Counted from the stretch's first letter, positions 28,383 through 41,826 are shown. The stretch is DNA of 64,000 nt from Glandiceps talaboti (GCF_964340395.1 NC_135549.1:9837342-9901341), one strand, 5' to 3'. Numbers and translations: made by a program. Notes: generated by a model not told the origin, from the letters alone.

Positions 28383-30455
28383 TTAAGGCTTTGCTTTTTT
28401 CACAGTGCAAACTTTTTTATGGATTGGTCGGTGAACTTTCTGGCATGATTTGCTGCAATAGTACACCAATTTACAAGGGCACTGTTTAATATCCTTATCA
28501 TCAGGAGTTTGGCATTCCGGATTATTACAAACTTTGGTACACAGGTTGTCATAGCCTAGCTTTATAAGTTTTTTCTCTTTCATGTCTTCTGGGTCATGAA
28601 ATGGAAGGCGGTCTGCTTCAGCTCTTAGTCCTTGTTCGTAATGGTAGAATGTACGTTGCAGCGAGTGCAATGATGTATAGATGACTGCAAGGTGGAAGTG
28701 TGCAGATGGATATCTTCTTTCACAACGTGGTGTTGTTTCCAAATACTTCTTGAAGTGTTCAATAGCAGATTTCGTGTCACCAAGACGAAACATATTGAAG
28801 GCAATGGCACGCAAAGCATCATTATCAATGTCCATTACTTTAACATCTCTTCTTTCATAAGCTTTCTGAGAGCAATATACAGCACGGTCATATTGATGAG
28901 TCACGCTGTAAAAACTGCCAAGTTCATAGTTCAATTTATACAAGATTTGGCGACAGAAAGGAGAGTCTTCATTTCCATCCTCCATTTCTTTGATCAAAAG
29001 TTCTCTGTCAATTATCTGTTGGGTATCTGTAACATCCTTTAACATAAGAAGACTTGTCACTAAAAAGTAGCGACATGCATAATCCTTGCCATTAATACTG
29101 ACAGCATCAGTTGCTACCTTCAGAAATTTATCAAACATGACTGTCAATATGGGACTCCGGCAAACATGCTTTTCAATCAAGTAAGCTCTGGCAAGTGCAT
29201 GAATACCTTCCACCTTCTCTTGGCTGTTTGGATTATTTGTCAGCAGATCTAGGCCTTCATTGAAGCACTTCAAAGCCTTCAGATACCGTTTTGCTGTTGG
29301 GGAATGCTGATGTTGCAAGAGCATACTTTCATGGAAGTACGTTGGATTCTTCAATCGAAATGTTTCTGAGCCTGATAGAGGGGCAACATGTTTAGAGAAA
29401 TCCATCATTTGCTCAAATTTGATATGTTCTGCTGATCCTGTTTTATAAGGATTTCTAATAGACGGTTTATCTTGAAGCAGATGCTCAAGTGGTTCAAACT
29501 GAGAGTTTCTGCTTGATCTTGTTACTTTATGCGTGGCCAACTGAACATCCTTGCCATGTATTTTATCTACAGTTTGGCATGTTTTTGGCATTTTTGTTGA
29601 AGAAGCAGTTTCTTGGCTTTGCTCCATTAAAGATATGGTTTTCAACAGGCTGATTGATTCTTTTTCATCCTTGCTAGCTGCCTTTAGGAGCCACACCTTA
29701 GCCATGTGATGATTTTCCTTGAAGCCAAAGCCACCCTCAAGGAAGAGCTTTCCATATTCTCTTTCAGCATCTGTATAGCCCTCTTCTGCTGCAATTTGCA
29801 GATGTTTGACTGCCTCAACTGGTTGTGGTTTGCCATATTGATTTTCATGTGTGCTATACATTTCCCATAGTCTAAATCTTGACTGCAATGGTGTCATAAG
29901 TTTACATGCACTTTCAACTGATTTAAGTAATTCTCTTTGGAAGGTATGAAGCAAATTAGAACCAATCACTGGATCTGATCTTTCCTCACCAGCTGACAAC
30001 TTGTAATACTTCTCTGCCTCTGCAAGATCTTCACCCACCCTACCTGGTATTCCACAGCGATATACTTCTGCTGCATTAAATTGAGCAGTCGAATCTCCCA
30101 TTTCTGCTCCAGTTTTGTACAAATTAAATGCCTTCAATCGATCACTAGGCTCAGGATTACCTGGTACATCCTCATACAATACACCAAGGTTTAAGTAGTC
30201 AACTGATAAACAGTAACCAGAATCAACTGCTTTTTGTAAGGTGTTTCTTGCTTTGTGTAGGTTCTTTTTGAAACCAAATATTCCATACATGTGACAGTAG
30301 CTCATATGGCGTAATGAATCTCCATGGCCATTTTGCACTGCTTTCTCCAGGCTCTCTTTGTTTTCATATATTTATAGGAAATCATTCTCCATTATCATTC
30401 TTGCATAATTACTTGAGTTCATTTCAAATGATCTGTCACCCATAACAGCCGCCAT
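28383..30455 (-). CDS. Sel1/TPR-repeat protein with C-terminal MYND-like zinc finger (gene 1), 5' part interrupted by a stop
   Basis: The uninterrupted frame runs from 30371 to the TAA at 28383; its first ATG is at 30305. The N-terminal third carries Sel1-type helical repeats (YGKPQPVEAVKHLQIAAEEG, then ENHHMAKVWLLKAA), the middle TPR-like repeats (HQYDRAVYCSQKAYE, GDTKSAIEHFKKYLETTP), and the end a zinc finger with CNNPEC, CPC, YYCSKSCQ and HRPIHKKVC. Such proteins are protein-interaction scaffolds; no enzyme is visible. Upstream in the same frame an ATG at 30455 (MAAVMGDRS) reads 27 codons to a TAA at 30374-30372, then continues as IYENKESLEKAVQNGHG, which looks like part of the first Sel1 repeat. 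Either a nonsense mutation, a sequence error or downstream initiation applies. An acceptor-like CTCTAG precedes the ATG region. It is homologous to gene 2 and divergent from NLR-A. Confidence 0.8.
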
Positions 30456-30712
30456 AGTGATTCCTAGAGTATAAAATCAAAGAATAATACATAGTAATTA
30501 GTATAATTTTATGGTGATGGTTGGTAGGAAGTGTAGCAGCCAAAGTGAGGGTTATTTACAGTATGGGGCACAAGATGAGGCTACTGCCTATTATTAGTTG
30601 TTAAGCATAGGCAGTTGACAACAGATTCAGTGTCCAAACCTCGTGGTAGCAAAGTGCTGTGACTGTTCAGTGTTTGTTAAAATATTAATGTTGTAATATT
30701 AAACATCATAAC

Positions 30713-31335
30713 AAGCAACCTATCGGTCAGAATAGCTCTGCTGTTTTTTTAATTTTTTATGTTGGTAACATGTAGAAGTGGTTCAGTTGTTCAGCTCTTC
30801 ACTATGCAGTTTTGTTTTAGCGATGTAATAAAGTGGTTAGTAGTTTCATATGATGACTCGCTATAAAAGACATTTCACACAGAAAATTGGTAAAATATTG
30901 TACTTTTATATTGTTATGAAAATTACACAAAATCTCAGAAAAATAATGACTGGGAAATGCACAAAAAGAATTTTTGAGGTTGGCTATAATTAATTCCAGT
31001 GTCTTACAGCTTTAACCCTGGAAAATTGTAATGATGAATGGAATAAACTAGGGATCTAAAATAATTTTGAGGCAATTCGAATTTCAATTTTCCAACAAAA
31101 TTTACCAACAAGCGACCTATCGGTCAGAATAGCTCCGCTGTTCTTTTTAGTTTTTATTTTGGTAGCGATGTAATAAAGTGGTTAGTGGTTTCATATGATG
31201 TCTCACTATAAAACACATTTTACACAGAAAGTTGGTAAAATATTGTACTCTTATACCATAGTCACCATTTTATAAAAAAAAATTACTGTTATGAAAATTA
31301 CACAAAATCTCAGATAAATAATGACTGGGAAATGC

Positions 31336-31382
<47 letters not shown>

Positions 31383-31520
31383 TGATTTTTGAGGTTGGCT
31401 ATAAATAATTCCAGTGTCTTACAGCTTTAACCCTGGAAAATTTTAATAATGAATGAAATAAACTAGGGATCTAAAATAATTTTGAGGCAATTCAAATTTC
31501 AATTTTCTAACAAATTTACC
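30713..31520. repeat. Tandem duplication, two copies of about 400 bp
   Basis: Copy 1 (30713-31108) and copy 2 (31109-31520) both begin CAAGC(A/G)ACCTATCGGTCAG and end in AATTTACCAA. Copy 1 has about 60 extra bases near 30765-30825. Copy 2 has a (CA)n of about 45 bp at 31337-31381 where copy 1 has only CACAAAAAG. The rest aligns with scattered substitutions. Confidence 0.9.
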
Positions 31521-33287
31521 AAAAACACTGTCCATAAGCTTAATTGTCAACAACAGTCAACTTGTAGTAGACATAACATCATCTAATATTTAAATTTACG
31601 GAGTGTCTTGTGAGACTCAGCAGACTTGGCCAATTTTTTTTCATCATTCCGTTGTATTTAAACCTTGTACTTGACATTTCGCAATATTTATAATTCTGAA
31701 CAAAATACCTCAACATGCTTCACTTCGCTCGTACTCAAAGCAGCCCCGGTATGATCACTGACACGACCAGAGAGAACCTTTTCGGATTTACATGTAAAAC
31801 GGGGAAAGATACGCAAAACATAATGCAAAGTCTGAAGCCAAATTAAAGTTGTAATTATTTTAATTATTTTTACTTCCCAAATATTTGCATTTTGGAAATG
31901 GCAAGACATGTTCATGTCGATACATCACAGATAACTAACACTAGTTATCTGTGTTTACATGTAAACTGTTGGCCAATAAACACAGTTTGGTCGATTCACT
32001 ATACGTATAACTGCTCTTAACTTCACCTGCACGCCTTTTAATATGGCCGAGGCATGCCTTGCCTTGCTTACGCGAGTTGTCTTCATTCTAGTTCACTGTC
32101 ACTCCAAAATACACGACAATATAGAATTAATCACAAGTTACATGTTATCTGAAAACATCAAACTTTTATAGTGGGTCTGAAGTGTGATTTTAGTGAGTAC
32201 CAAGAACTCCCGCGTTAACTAGCTGTGGAAAATCGCCCGACCAACTTGAACTTCCAGGTCAAATCAGTCATTTTCTACCGAAAATTCTTGAACGGTCCGG
32301 ACCATTACACAACGATCCTACTAAATTTACTTGCCATGGTTATTTAAAACACAAAAATCCACCTTTTTGTGAAATTTGTAAACTTTCCGGTCCGTATTGA
32401 GGAAACTATAAGCGAAAAACCGGGTCGAAATTTCAGGGCCTCCAGTATGCGTCCCGAATTCATCGGATAATCGGTATTCCTAAATGTAATGCCAAAATTT
32501 ATTTGGCTGGCACGAAAGAAGAGATATCAGTTGGGGTTTAGACGTTTTCAGTATCTAAAATGGGGGACTCTAGTGAAAGTTACGGCGAGTTGAAAATACC
32601 GAAAAATAAGGCCTGTGAGCAGCCATTCAAAGTGTCGCTTTCTGGATATGAGGATAGATTGTATGCAAATGAGGGTATTGCGGACTGGCTGATTATGTAG
32701 AAGGGGTGCAAAATTTGGATTTGAAGTTTACAACCCTGTTTCGAACAAACACTTGTCATTTGGGCACACAATGCGTAGAATTATGACTATAGCACACATT
32801 ACATTGCTTGTTTGACGTCAATAGTGTCTTTTGAAAAGTGGCAGTTTATTTAAAGTCTTGTGGACTGATTTCCAATATGGCTTCGGTCACACTGCTCATT
32901 CACATATTGATTTTATTTTTTAAATTACAAAAAAACAAATCATCAAAAATAGAAAAGAAGATGTCCCATACAATTTTGTCTCACTAGATCTTGCTAGAAT
33001 CTCACTAGATTCTATTAGAATCATGAAAGTAAGGATTTCTAATGAGAATCTGATCAGAATTCAATATAATCTAGTAGATTCTTACAAGAATCTATCAGAA
33101 GATCTTGCTGACAGTCGATGAGAAAAATTCTAATAGACTTTAACACTTTCTTACTCCATACCATATTTTTTCTCACTGGTATCTCACAAGATTCTATTAG
33201 AATCATGAAAATAGGGATTTCTAATGAGAATCTTGCAAGAATCTATTGGATACCTGTTACACCCCTGCATTCAGTTTCTTCGGCCTG

Positions 33288-33420
33288 GGGGGGGGGGGGG
33301 GGGGCAGTGGATTGGTAGGGGGGGGGGGGGTCAGCCGGTTTTTGAAATTGGCAGTAGGGGGGGGGGGTCATGCTGTTTTGAAAATTGTGGATAGGGGGGA
33401 GGGGGTCATTGTGTTTTAAA
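33288..33420. repeat. G-run tandem repeat
   Basis: Four G-tracts of 8-18 bases are separated by 30-40 bases of the type GTCA-(T/G)-GTTTT-GAAATTG. The same pattern recurs at 56738-56815 and 57355-57440, and in reverse with C-runs at 22146-22210. The tracts could form G-quadruplexes on the + strand. Confidence 0.8.
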
Positions 33421-34837
33421 TTGTGATGGAAGAAAAAAAGGCATATAGCCTTGTCTGAAATGTGGTACATGTCAATATTTGTTCTTGTCCCTGTTTCTTA
33501 CATGAATTCTTTAATATTACTTATTAGTTCAAACATAACTATACATATACATATACATGTATTACCTAGCTACCACACTAGTTACAGAACATGTCATGTG
33601 TAAATGCTTGGCTGTTTCACAATCAATGCTTCACTTATATTGCAGTTTGGGGCAAAAGTGAACTTGTGACTTGAAGGTTTCGTAATGGCAATTTTCATAG
33701 ATAGTTTATAAATGAAGTTAATCTAAATTGTTCTACTCGTTATGTTATTGACACTACAAATCACCACATCTCATCAGATTCCAGTTGCTATTATACACTA
33801 GGTATGACCACCTAAAGTTCTCTAACATACCGGTGACTTTATCATACATATATTAATGCCCCTATACTAATGTTACATGTCTATTTTATGTGATATAGGA
33901 AACTCATTTAAAACGTACATTTAGGTTAGCTTTTCGAAGCTTGGAAATATTACCTCAAAGGTTATGAATAACCTAAACATTGCCTTAGTAGCTCAAGCAA
34001 AAAACTCCATATCTGCCAGGGGGAAAACCCCAGGACTTCCTCACCCCCAGAGGTCACGCATGTATTCAACCAACAATCAGATGCACCAACAACCTTTTTA
34101 CTGTCATAATGGTATTAAACTTTTCTTAAATATTTTCACCCTATTCTAATTTGAGATGATATTGTCTTTTCAAGATGTGAAATGTTTGCCAATGTTTACA
34201 GTAGTCTAAAATTGCCTTAATCTCCAAATCTCCCCTACCAATGATACTACCAGTAGATTTTTTTTTTTTGAATATGTAAAAAAATTGTTTAGAGTTGGCA
34301 GTGAAAACTAGGTGGGGTCGGGTAACCGGAACCAAACAATAATTTTTTTTAGGCCTGATTGTAACATTTTGACTGTAGCTGTTGTTTTCAGCAGAATATG
34401 AACAGTTGTGATTATTTATTGTGTAAATTGGGCATATATAATTACATATGGAATTAGGCAATGTCTCGTTTTCAGGGTCTAATGTGAGACTTGCCATGAA
34501 AACCAAGCTACTAATTTCACAGAGAGTTTAACTTTAGATGGTCCTAGATCCTAGTCCATGACTGAATTGTAGCATGGTGGTTTTGTTTTGTTTTGCTTTG
34601 TTTTGCAAACCCCAAGAGAAGAAAATTATTATTAATATCAAGACACAAAATAGAATGAATAAAAAAGATGAAAAACATTGATGGCTACAAGTATTACTAC
34701 CATTTTGTGACAATGTACCAATTCTGTATGTGAAGCATAGAAATTGAAGTATGAAATTTGGGATTATTACCATAGTTGGAAGTATGAGTGACAATGTATA
34801 CCATTTTGTAAAAAAATTTCAGCCATGATATTTCCTC

Positions 34838-35115
34838 TAGATTCTTATTAGATCCTGTTTTCTCACTAATTTGCATACAAATACCTAATAGAAAATTTAC
34901 TAGATTCTCACTAGATTCTTATTAGATCCCGTTTTCTTGCTAATTTGCATACAAATACCTAAATAGAAAATTTACTAGATTCTCACTAGATTCTTATTAG
35001 ATCCTGTTTTCTAGCTAATTTGCATACAAATACCTAATAGAAAATTCAATTGATTCTTACTAAATTATCATTGTTTTCTCGCTAATTTGCATACAAATAC
35101 CTGATAGATTATTAT
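34838..35115. repeat. Tandem repeat, about four 78-bp units
   Basis: Each unit holds TAGATTCTTATTAGATCC, then GTTTTCT, then CTAATTTGCATACAAATACC. The last unit is more diverged. AGATTCT-rich text at 32985-33250 looks like a related, older array. Confidence 0.88.
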
Positions 35116-35301
35116 GAAATTCTTACTAGAATCTAGTGAGAGATTTTTGTAAGGGTACCGCTCATAAAAGTTAAACGACCTGGGCTAAGAGAAAGGCGCA
35201 TGGGCTAAACATATCACTTGCATCATTCGATTTGTTATTAAATTCTACTCCGATGAAGTGCTGCAACATAAAATCTGTCCATGCAATGATACTCAACTAT
35301 A

Positions 35302-36179
35302 CACTCACTGTCGTAGTTTTCGGACAGACTCTGTTTTCGGACAGATATAGACTAGAACTGCCATATTGTCATGCTCAATCATTCGTACGAAAGATCAGGC
35401 AATACTGCAGTTTTGATTCAACACCAATCTTGTGGTATCGGTTTTGAGAGCACTAATATCAGCGATCACAAAGTTACCGTATGTAACAACACTGCTGTAG
35501 TTGTCAATGTTTTCGCTACATCAAAGTACGCGAAATGTTACAAAATCACTTCAATATCATTTTGCTCTTATTTAAATCTACAAATATTTCAGTAATAGAT
35601 TTCTCCCAGTGCTCCGTTCAAACTAGATGACATTTTCCATGAAATCTTGATGTTTTTTGAACGAAAATATGTTACGTTTCTGGAGCAAAGAAGTGTATCA
35701 GATATCGGACAGTGCTCACGTTTGCGCTCCCAATACATAGACTGCCAAGCGGCGCTATGAACTGTGATCGGATCCCGGGGTCGAATTCGGTAGTAGGACA
35801 GTGTTCATGATATTTCCTTTGCAAAAACAATCAACTTTAGTGTAACGGTGATTAAAATACCACAATACCAATGTTTTTGCCCAATATTTAAATCAAATGG
35901 AGTGGCGAAATTCTTAATTTATGCAACAAATACGTAAATCGGTGTGGAAGTTCGTGTCCGATTACCAATACTGTCGTCTGATTACTAAGTCATCGATATA
36001 GGGTTATAAATTCGGGGACTACATCATCCACAAAGTTACTTCTGACTATAAACCCTGTTGAAAAAGCCGATAAAGGAAAATGTCTAAGCAGCAATGATGG
36101 GTGTTACTTTTTTGCAGTTTTTTATCCAATAGTAATCGTCGAATAACTTGACCCTGTCCGAAAACTGAGACAGTGAGTG
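35302..36179. mobile_element. Tc1/mariner-like MITE with TA target duplication
   Basis: The ends read CACTCACTGTC and, as reverse complement, CACTCACTGTC, and the inverted repeat continues through AGTTTTCGGACAG after a short mismatch. The total TIR is about 26 bp. Both ends are flanked by TA (35300-35301, 36180-36181), as for Tc1/mariner insertions. The 878-bp interior has no transposase frame, so it is non-autonomous. Confidence 0.85.
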
Positions 36180-37214
36180 TATGATCTCTGAACATGTAAT
36201 CTAGTTTGTGTTTAGAAATTTAGTGCTACGTACTCTCGAGTACTGTAGGTTTTACTGGGTCGTTTTCCGTCCGTATACAAGTAAAATGTTATCAAAAGGT
36301 ATCGTGCTAAAAAATCACCGCACAGTTAATAACTTTATGAAAATTCACGACATTTGACCACAGTCTTTAAGTTTGCCGATAAAGTAAAATGACAGTCAAA
36401 ATTTCAAGGCAATTTTTATTTTCGATAATTCAGTTTTAGTCATCATTGATCACCTATAGTTATAATTTCTATGCGATGTTTTAAAAATAATAAACACAAT
36501 GGGCCCATGTATTTTCCAGATATAAACTTCATCTCATGTGATTTTCTTGTTGCTTGTTTATGTGTAAACATGTTTTTCATCAAAGAACATTTCACTTTAC
36601 GTATATTTGTTTGTGTCGAAAATATGTCACTTTGATAAGTCATGATGCACTCTGTGATCAATCGATAAAAATGTTGTAATTCTTTCGGAACATTTGCTGG
36701 AATTTCCACTTCTCAGAGAGTCTTATTCATAATAATGATTGTCATGTTGTATTTAAAGATTCAAACTCTATAAAAGCATCAAATTCTATGAATATCTAGA
36801 CTGGAGTAGGTTCAATAAATATGCGCACACAGGCTGCGCAGACGAATGACTCCGTATGCAAATAGGACTAGGTATATGCACAAGTTGAACTTACCGTACG
36901 TACGTGTGTATGTTTTGTCAATGCCACTTGATTTGGAGCAGTTTGTACAACGTACAGTATAGGCTCACGTGAGATACAAGGTACTGGCTACCAGGCTGCA
37001 GCATGAGCGATATTTCCAGGGTACGAGTTATTTACAATGCAGTTCATGTATTGACGCGAATTCGTGACAAGGTCAAGCGAGGACAACTCACTACTGCAGA
37101 GAATGCGCCACCACGCCCTTGTCGGAGTTTATATTAGATTGAGATTGGGATTCACATAAAGCAATCCCATGTTCTGCTTACCGTGATGAAAGAATGAGTT
37201 TCTCTTGTTTTGTT

Positions 37215-37474
<260 letters not shown>

Positions 37475-38699
37475 CCTCCCCTCGACGGTATTTTTTGAAA
37501 ATCGTAAATACCTAATACATTGTCGACATCATTATTTTGTAATATGATCATCCTAGACATTTACTTGTCTGTGTCCTAGAATAGAATATATTATGTTCTT
37601 GGAATAGAATATTAGTTCACAAGTGTGTGATCATTAAAAACAGATGACAATGATACATTGAAGAATTGAAAGTATTTACTATCGCTAGACGTTATTTATT
37701 TGACCATTGACGTTTATTTTTGCATATTTCCGAGTTCACAAATTAATCTCATATATTCCGTGTCAATCCTTTCACTCGTGCTTTCTCCCTGGGCCCCCCC
37801 CCCCGTAAATTTTGACCCTAACCTTACAGAAATTGATCCCACTACTGCCACCATGTTTAAAGTTGTAAATGTATTGGTTATTTCCCAACTGATACCACCA
37901 AAGAAATTTTGCGTGAAATCGGCACTGTGTATATCAATAGGCTGTAGACCTGTGTCTGGATCTTATCGGCTGAGCTGAAGGTCAGAAAATTAAACTCCCA
38001 AAGGCTAGATATAGCACAACTTTGTGTGTGTTAAAATAAAAGGTCATTCGATTTGGCGTGGAGTGACGAGCGTGACTTAACACCATGACCAGACGATTCA
38101 AAGAATGCAATATGGATATAAAGCTGATGACGTTGCCAGGTCGCCAGATCAGTGTGCTGTGTAGTCATGCTAGAATCGGTCCGCAGTCCTTCTATCACGT
38201 GATAGACTGGTTATCGGCCATGGAGTAATTTTATGATAAGATAGTACACGCAACAAGGTAACCACTAAGTAAGTGCTATGCAGTTAATCATAGACCCTCC
38301 ACCAACAGGAGTCGGGGATTAATTTACTACAGGCCCAGCTGATGCGCGACGACATGCGACACAGGGATTTTGCTCGTTTTGCGATACCACCTTTATATTT
38401 GTGACCTTATCTGCAGTGTTTCCTGCACAGGTTTCGAAAACGGAAGTCGATAAAGCCCATTTCCTTGTTTAATAATATCATGAACTTGCTGTCCACGATA
38501 AATTGTATGGGCTAGGTCTGATAAATATTGAATCCGTATACCATGTTACACTAACTTACATGTGGCTAAAACAGGTCTAGTTGCCAGATGTCATTTTTTA
38601 ACATAACCGTGCATTGTGTTAGAGGGAAGGTTTTATGGTTGATATTTGTTCTCCAGGGTGTCCTGAACAAGAATCCACCGGGTGCCACCCTGGCATCTT

Positions 38700-39230
38700 G
38701 AGCATTTTTTTTAATTTGCATAAATTAAAAAATGGTAAATTTTTGATGATTTTGCCATTTGGTAGCACATCTATACAACATTACCATGTATGACTGGTCA
38801 ATATTTGTGAAAACAACGTCTTTTTAATGGTGAAATACAATGTAAAGACTAATTAGATAATTAGCAACTTCCAAAGATAAAAAATGATATAATTTGCATA
38901 ATTTACATAAATCGTAAATTGCATTTTGTGTGATTTTAGTCATTTTTCAATATATTCGAAATGCAATACTTGAATATATTGTGAAAACAGCTACTTTTTA
39001 TGAAACAATACAGTGTAAATACTAATTAGATGATTAACAACTTCCAAAGATAAAAAAATAATCATATAGATTGCAAATTTGCATAAATCGCAAATGGGTA
39101 TTTTAGATGATCATCGTAATTTTTCAATATACTTGAATTGCAATACCTGGATATATTGTGAATAAAAAATACCTTTTAATGACACAATTCAGTGTAAGTA
39201 ATCACAGATGTGTGATTTCTGTTAAAAAAT
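38700..39230. repeat. Three tandem units of about 180 bp
   Basis: Units start near 38713, 38891 and 39076 with AATTTGCATAA and share TTTTTCAATATA, AATGCAATAC, ATATATTGTGAA and ACTAATTAGAT-ATTA-CAACTTCC. They sit just upstream of the NLR-A start. Confidence 0.8.
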
Positions 39231-39602
39231 ATCATTTTTGGTCAAACTCAAAAACTACATGGTGAATGGCTAGTGACATGGCTAGAAGTTACTTAGTTTG
39301 GTAAACATCCTATGAATATTAATGATGAATTTGCATAAATAACCTATTTTCAGTTATTAGTCAATATCTAAAGTGTGCTTCAGTATAGAATACTGTACCT
39401 GTTAAATATGCAGCAGAAATTATCCCACAAAATGTATGAACTGAGCTTTAAAAGTTTGTATTTAACTTAATACCAGCTTGAATAATGATCACTGTTGAGT
39501 AAAATGTATATCTTTTACTTTCAGGCAACTAAACAAGCCACTAAAAGTACACTATATGTTGTGTTGCTATATTCTTCCCTCCTCAATTCATCATAACTTA
39601 AT

Positions 39603-39714
39603 ATGGCTACTTCAACGAAACTGATTCGACAATTACCTGATGGGGACTTTCAAGCTGTCGAGCCAAGAGTGCTAGAATTAGCAGCCAGAGACATAGGTGA
39701 CATCAGCACTTTAG
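39603..39714 (+). CDS. NLR-A, coding exon 1
   Basis: ATG at 39603 opens 37 codons (MATSTKLIRQLPDGDF...) ending at a GTATGT donor in phase 1. It aligns with the first coding exon of NLR-B (MTSAKLIVNIPDDTL...): VEP is followed by VL in both, and both end in the same phase. A strong acceptor at 39534 shows that the exon continues upstream as 5' UTR and that a noncoding exon precedes it. No known domain is recognised in these residues. Confidence 0.82.
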
Positions 39715-40682
39715 GTATGTACTACATATTATGTAATATTTAAAGCCTAATCACTTGACAGTATTGTTTAAGTGTTGGGATATGAGCATTGAGTAAAGTA
39801 TTCAATGTACAACAAGGATGGGTAGGTATGGAAAACTCAAATGTCTCAAATATATATAAAACGTGACGTGTTTTAGAGCAAAACACACTGCATCCCCAGC
39901 CAGAGTGCTCTAACCAGCTTAGCTAATGCATAAACTGGGTTCCTGCCCAGTTTGCCAACACTTTCTTTCCTCAATGTCACTTCATTGCAAATATTTGGGT
40001 GAGTTTGTTCATTGAGACTTACCGAAAAAGTAATTTGTTAAAATATATTTGCATCATGCAGTCCTGATCCTCCTTGCTATAGTAAAGTGATTCATAAACA
40101 CCTGTTGCTATATGTAAACCAAATGTATCATCTTCGCTGGCATAGTATCAGATATGATGAAGTGCTTAAAATGACTAATATTTGGTTGGGATGTTCCTCA
40201 TGATGTAACCTTAAAAAAGAAATTGTTGGTGTGATATATGAAACCAGTGATTAGGGTGATCTAATCCTTACTGTGGAATTTGGTCAAATTATTTGATTTT
40301 GAATCCAAATTGGGTTGGTAGATTGGGCATGTTTTGCAATTGAGGTGTCAAGATGAGAAACTAACTACATGTATTTACAGCAAATTTATTTGATCTCTTC
40401 TGAAATGAGAATTATGTGTGAAATATCTCGTCTGTTAGTCAGATTATTCATAAAATATACCTAGCAACAAGACCATGCCCATAGAAACAGCTATATGATC
40501 ACATATATTGCAAAGATCACATCAACGGATTCATAGACAAGTGAACCAACATTCAAAAAATGTATGTAAATGTGCCTAGCAACAAGACCACACCCATAGC
40601 AACAGCCCAGATTATCACGTATTACAAAGATAACAGGGATTAATAGACAAATGAATAAACATTCAAAAAAATATATGTGAAT

Positions 40683-41232
40683 GTGCATAGCAACAAGACC
40701 TCACCCATAGCAACAGCCAAATGATCATGTATATTGCAAAGATAACAACAGGGTTGGTTAGGCAAAGTTCTGCATAATCATTCAGGAAATACCTAGCATG
40801 TGGGTAAATAATTTTAAAAACTGTACAGTTGTGCTACAATGCCATTCACGCTATTTTTGATAAAAAAACATAAACTCTAAAACTACTTGGCAGATTAGTC
40901 TGAAATTTAATGGGAATGTTCTTGGGGATGTTTAGTTTAATGAATAAACTTTCAAAAAATATATGTAAATGTGCCTAGCAACAAGACCTTTGCCCATAGC
41001 AACAGCCAAATGATCATGTATATTGCAAAGATAACAACAGGGTTGGTTAGGCAAAGTTCTGCATAATCATTCAGGAAATACCTAGCATGTGGGTAAATAA
41101 TTTTAAAAAACTACAGTTGTGCTACAATGCCATGTTCGCTATTTTTGATTAAAAAAACTTAAACTCTAAAACTACTTGGCAGATTGGTCTGAAATTTAAT
41201 GGGAATGTTCTTGGGATGTTTAGTTTAATAAT
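40683..41232 (+). repeat. Recent tandem duplication, about 290 bp x 2
   Basis: The block 40683-40970 is repeated at 40971-41232 with few changes, including TGTGCTACAATGCCAT and AAACTACTTGGCAGATT. The copies differ by a 30-bp tail and some substitutions, so the event is much younger than the surrounding repeat family. Confidence 0.88.
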
Positions 41233-41266
41233 TGTTCATGATATGATGATCCCATCAGTTGATGTA

Positions 41267-41826
41267 CATAAACTGCACAGGTTTTTGGTCAGTACCTTTG
41301 TTTATGATTTGCTGCACAATAACTTACCACTATCTGTTGATGAATACTGCAATGTGTTAAACTATGAGTACAATACATGACAAAAAGAACAAAATAATTT
41401 ATCCGTACCTACTGTGAAAACATTCTATGGTAAACAGTCAATGACATACACAGGTGCAGTTACATGGAATTCAATACAGCACAGCACAAGAAATGAACCA
41501 CGAAGGCAGTGATTCAAGTCATCACTATGTAAAGAGTATGTAATATAACATTGTACAGTTCTAATGTAATATATGACTTCTTTTCATTGTGGCACTCGTA
41601 TATATAGGGGGGGTGGTGAGGGGAGGGGGTTAAGGGTAGAGCTACTTTTTGTATATTTATTTGCCCTCTAAACTTATACCATTATTTACTTTAGCCAGGG
41701 GTCAGACACGATTAGCATAGCTATTTTCTGACTCCTGTTATCCGATCTAGTTTGCTTTTTTCTGTATTTACGTTTGTATTGTACTTATTTTTGATCGGGT
41801 AATAAAATATATATCATATCATATAT
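41267..41826 (+). mobile_element. Decayed non-LTR retrotransposon, 3' end
   Basis: One frame from 41276 reads HRFLVSTFVYDLLHNNLPL, later NNLSVPTVKTFYGKQS and YTGAVTWNSI, then FKSSLCKEYVI. This is the pattern seen at the C-terminus of CR1/L2/Jockey-type reverse transcriptase proteins (short basic segment, then YRGAxLWNSLP, then FKxxLK). Two in-frame stops (TGA after YNT and after RRQ) show that it is dead. A 3' UTR follows, ending near 41826 in a run of ATATC. Only the last part is present, as in 5'-truncated copies. Confidence 0.75.

Noticed and set aside
30305-30338. GTG at 30338 as start of gene 1
   Set aside because: Nuclear genes rarely start at GTG; the first in-frame ATG of the open part is at 30305, and the likely original ATG is 30455.
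39890-39935. GAGTGCTCTAACCAGCTTAGC-like tRNA antisense word
   Set aside because: Only a short piece resembles a tRNA and no cloverleaf is possible; probably a SINE fragment.
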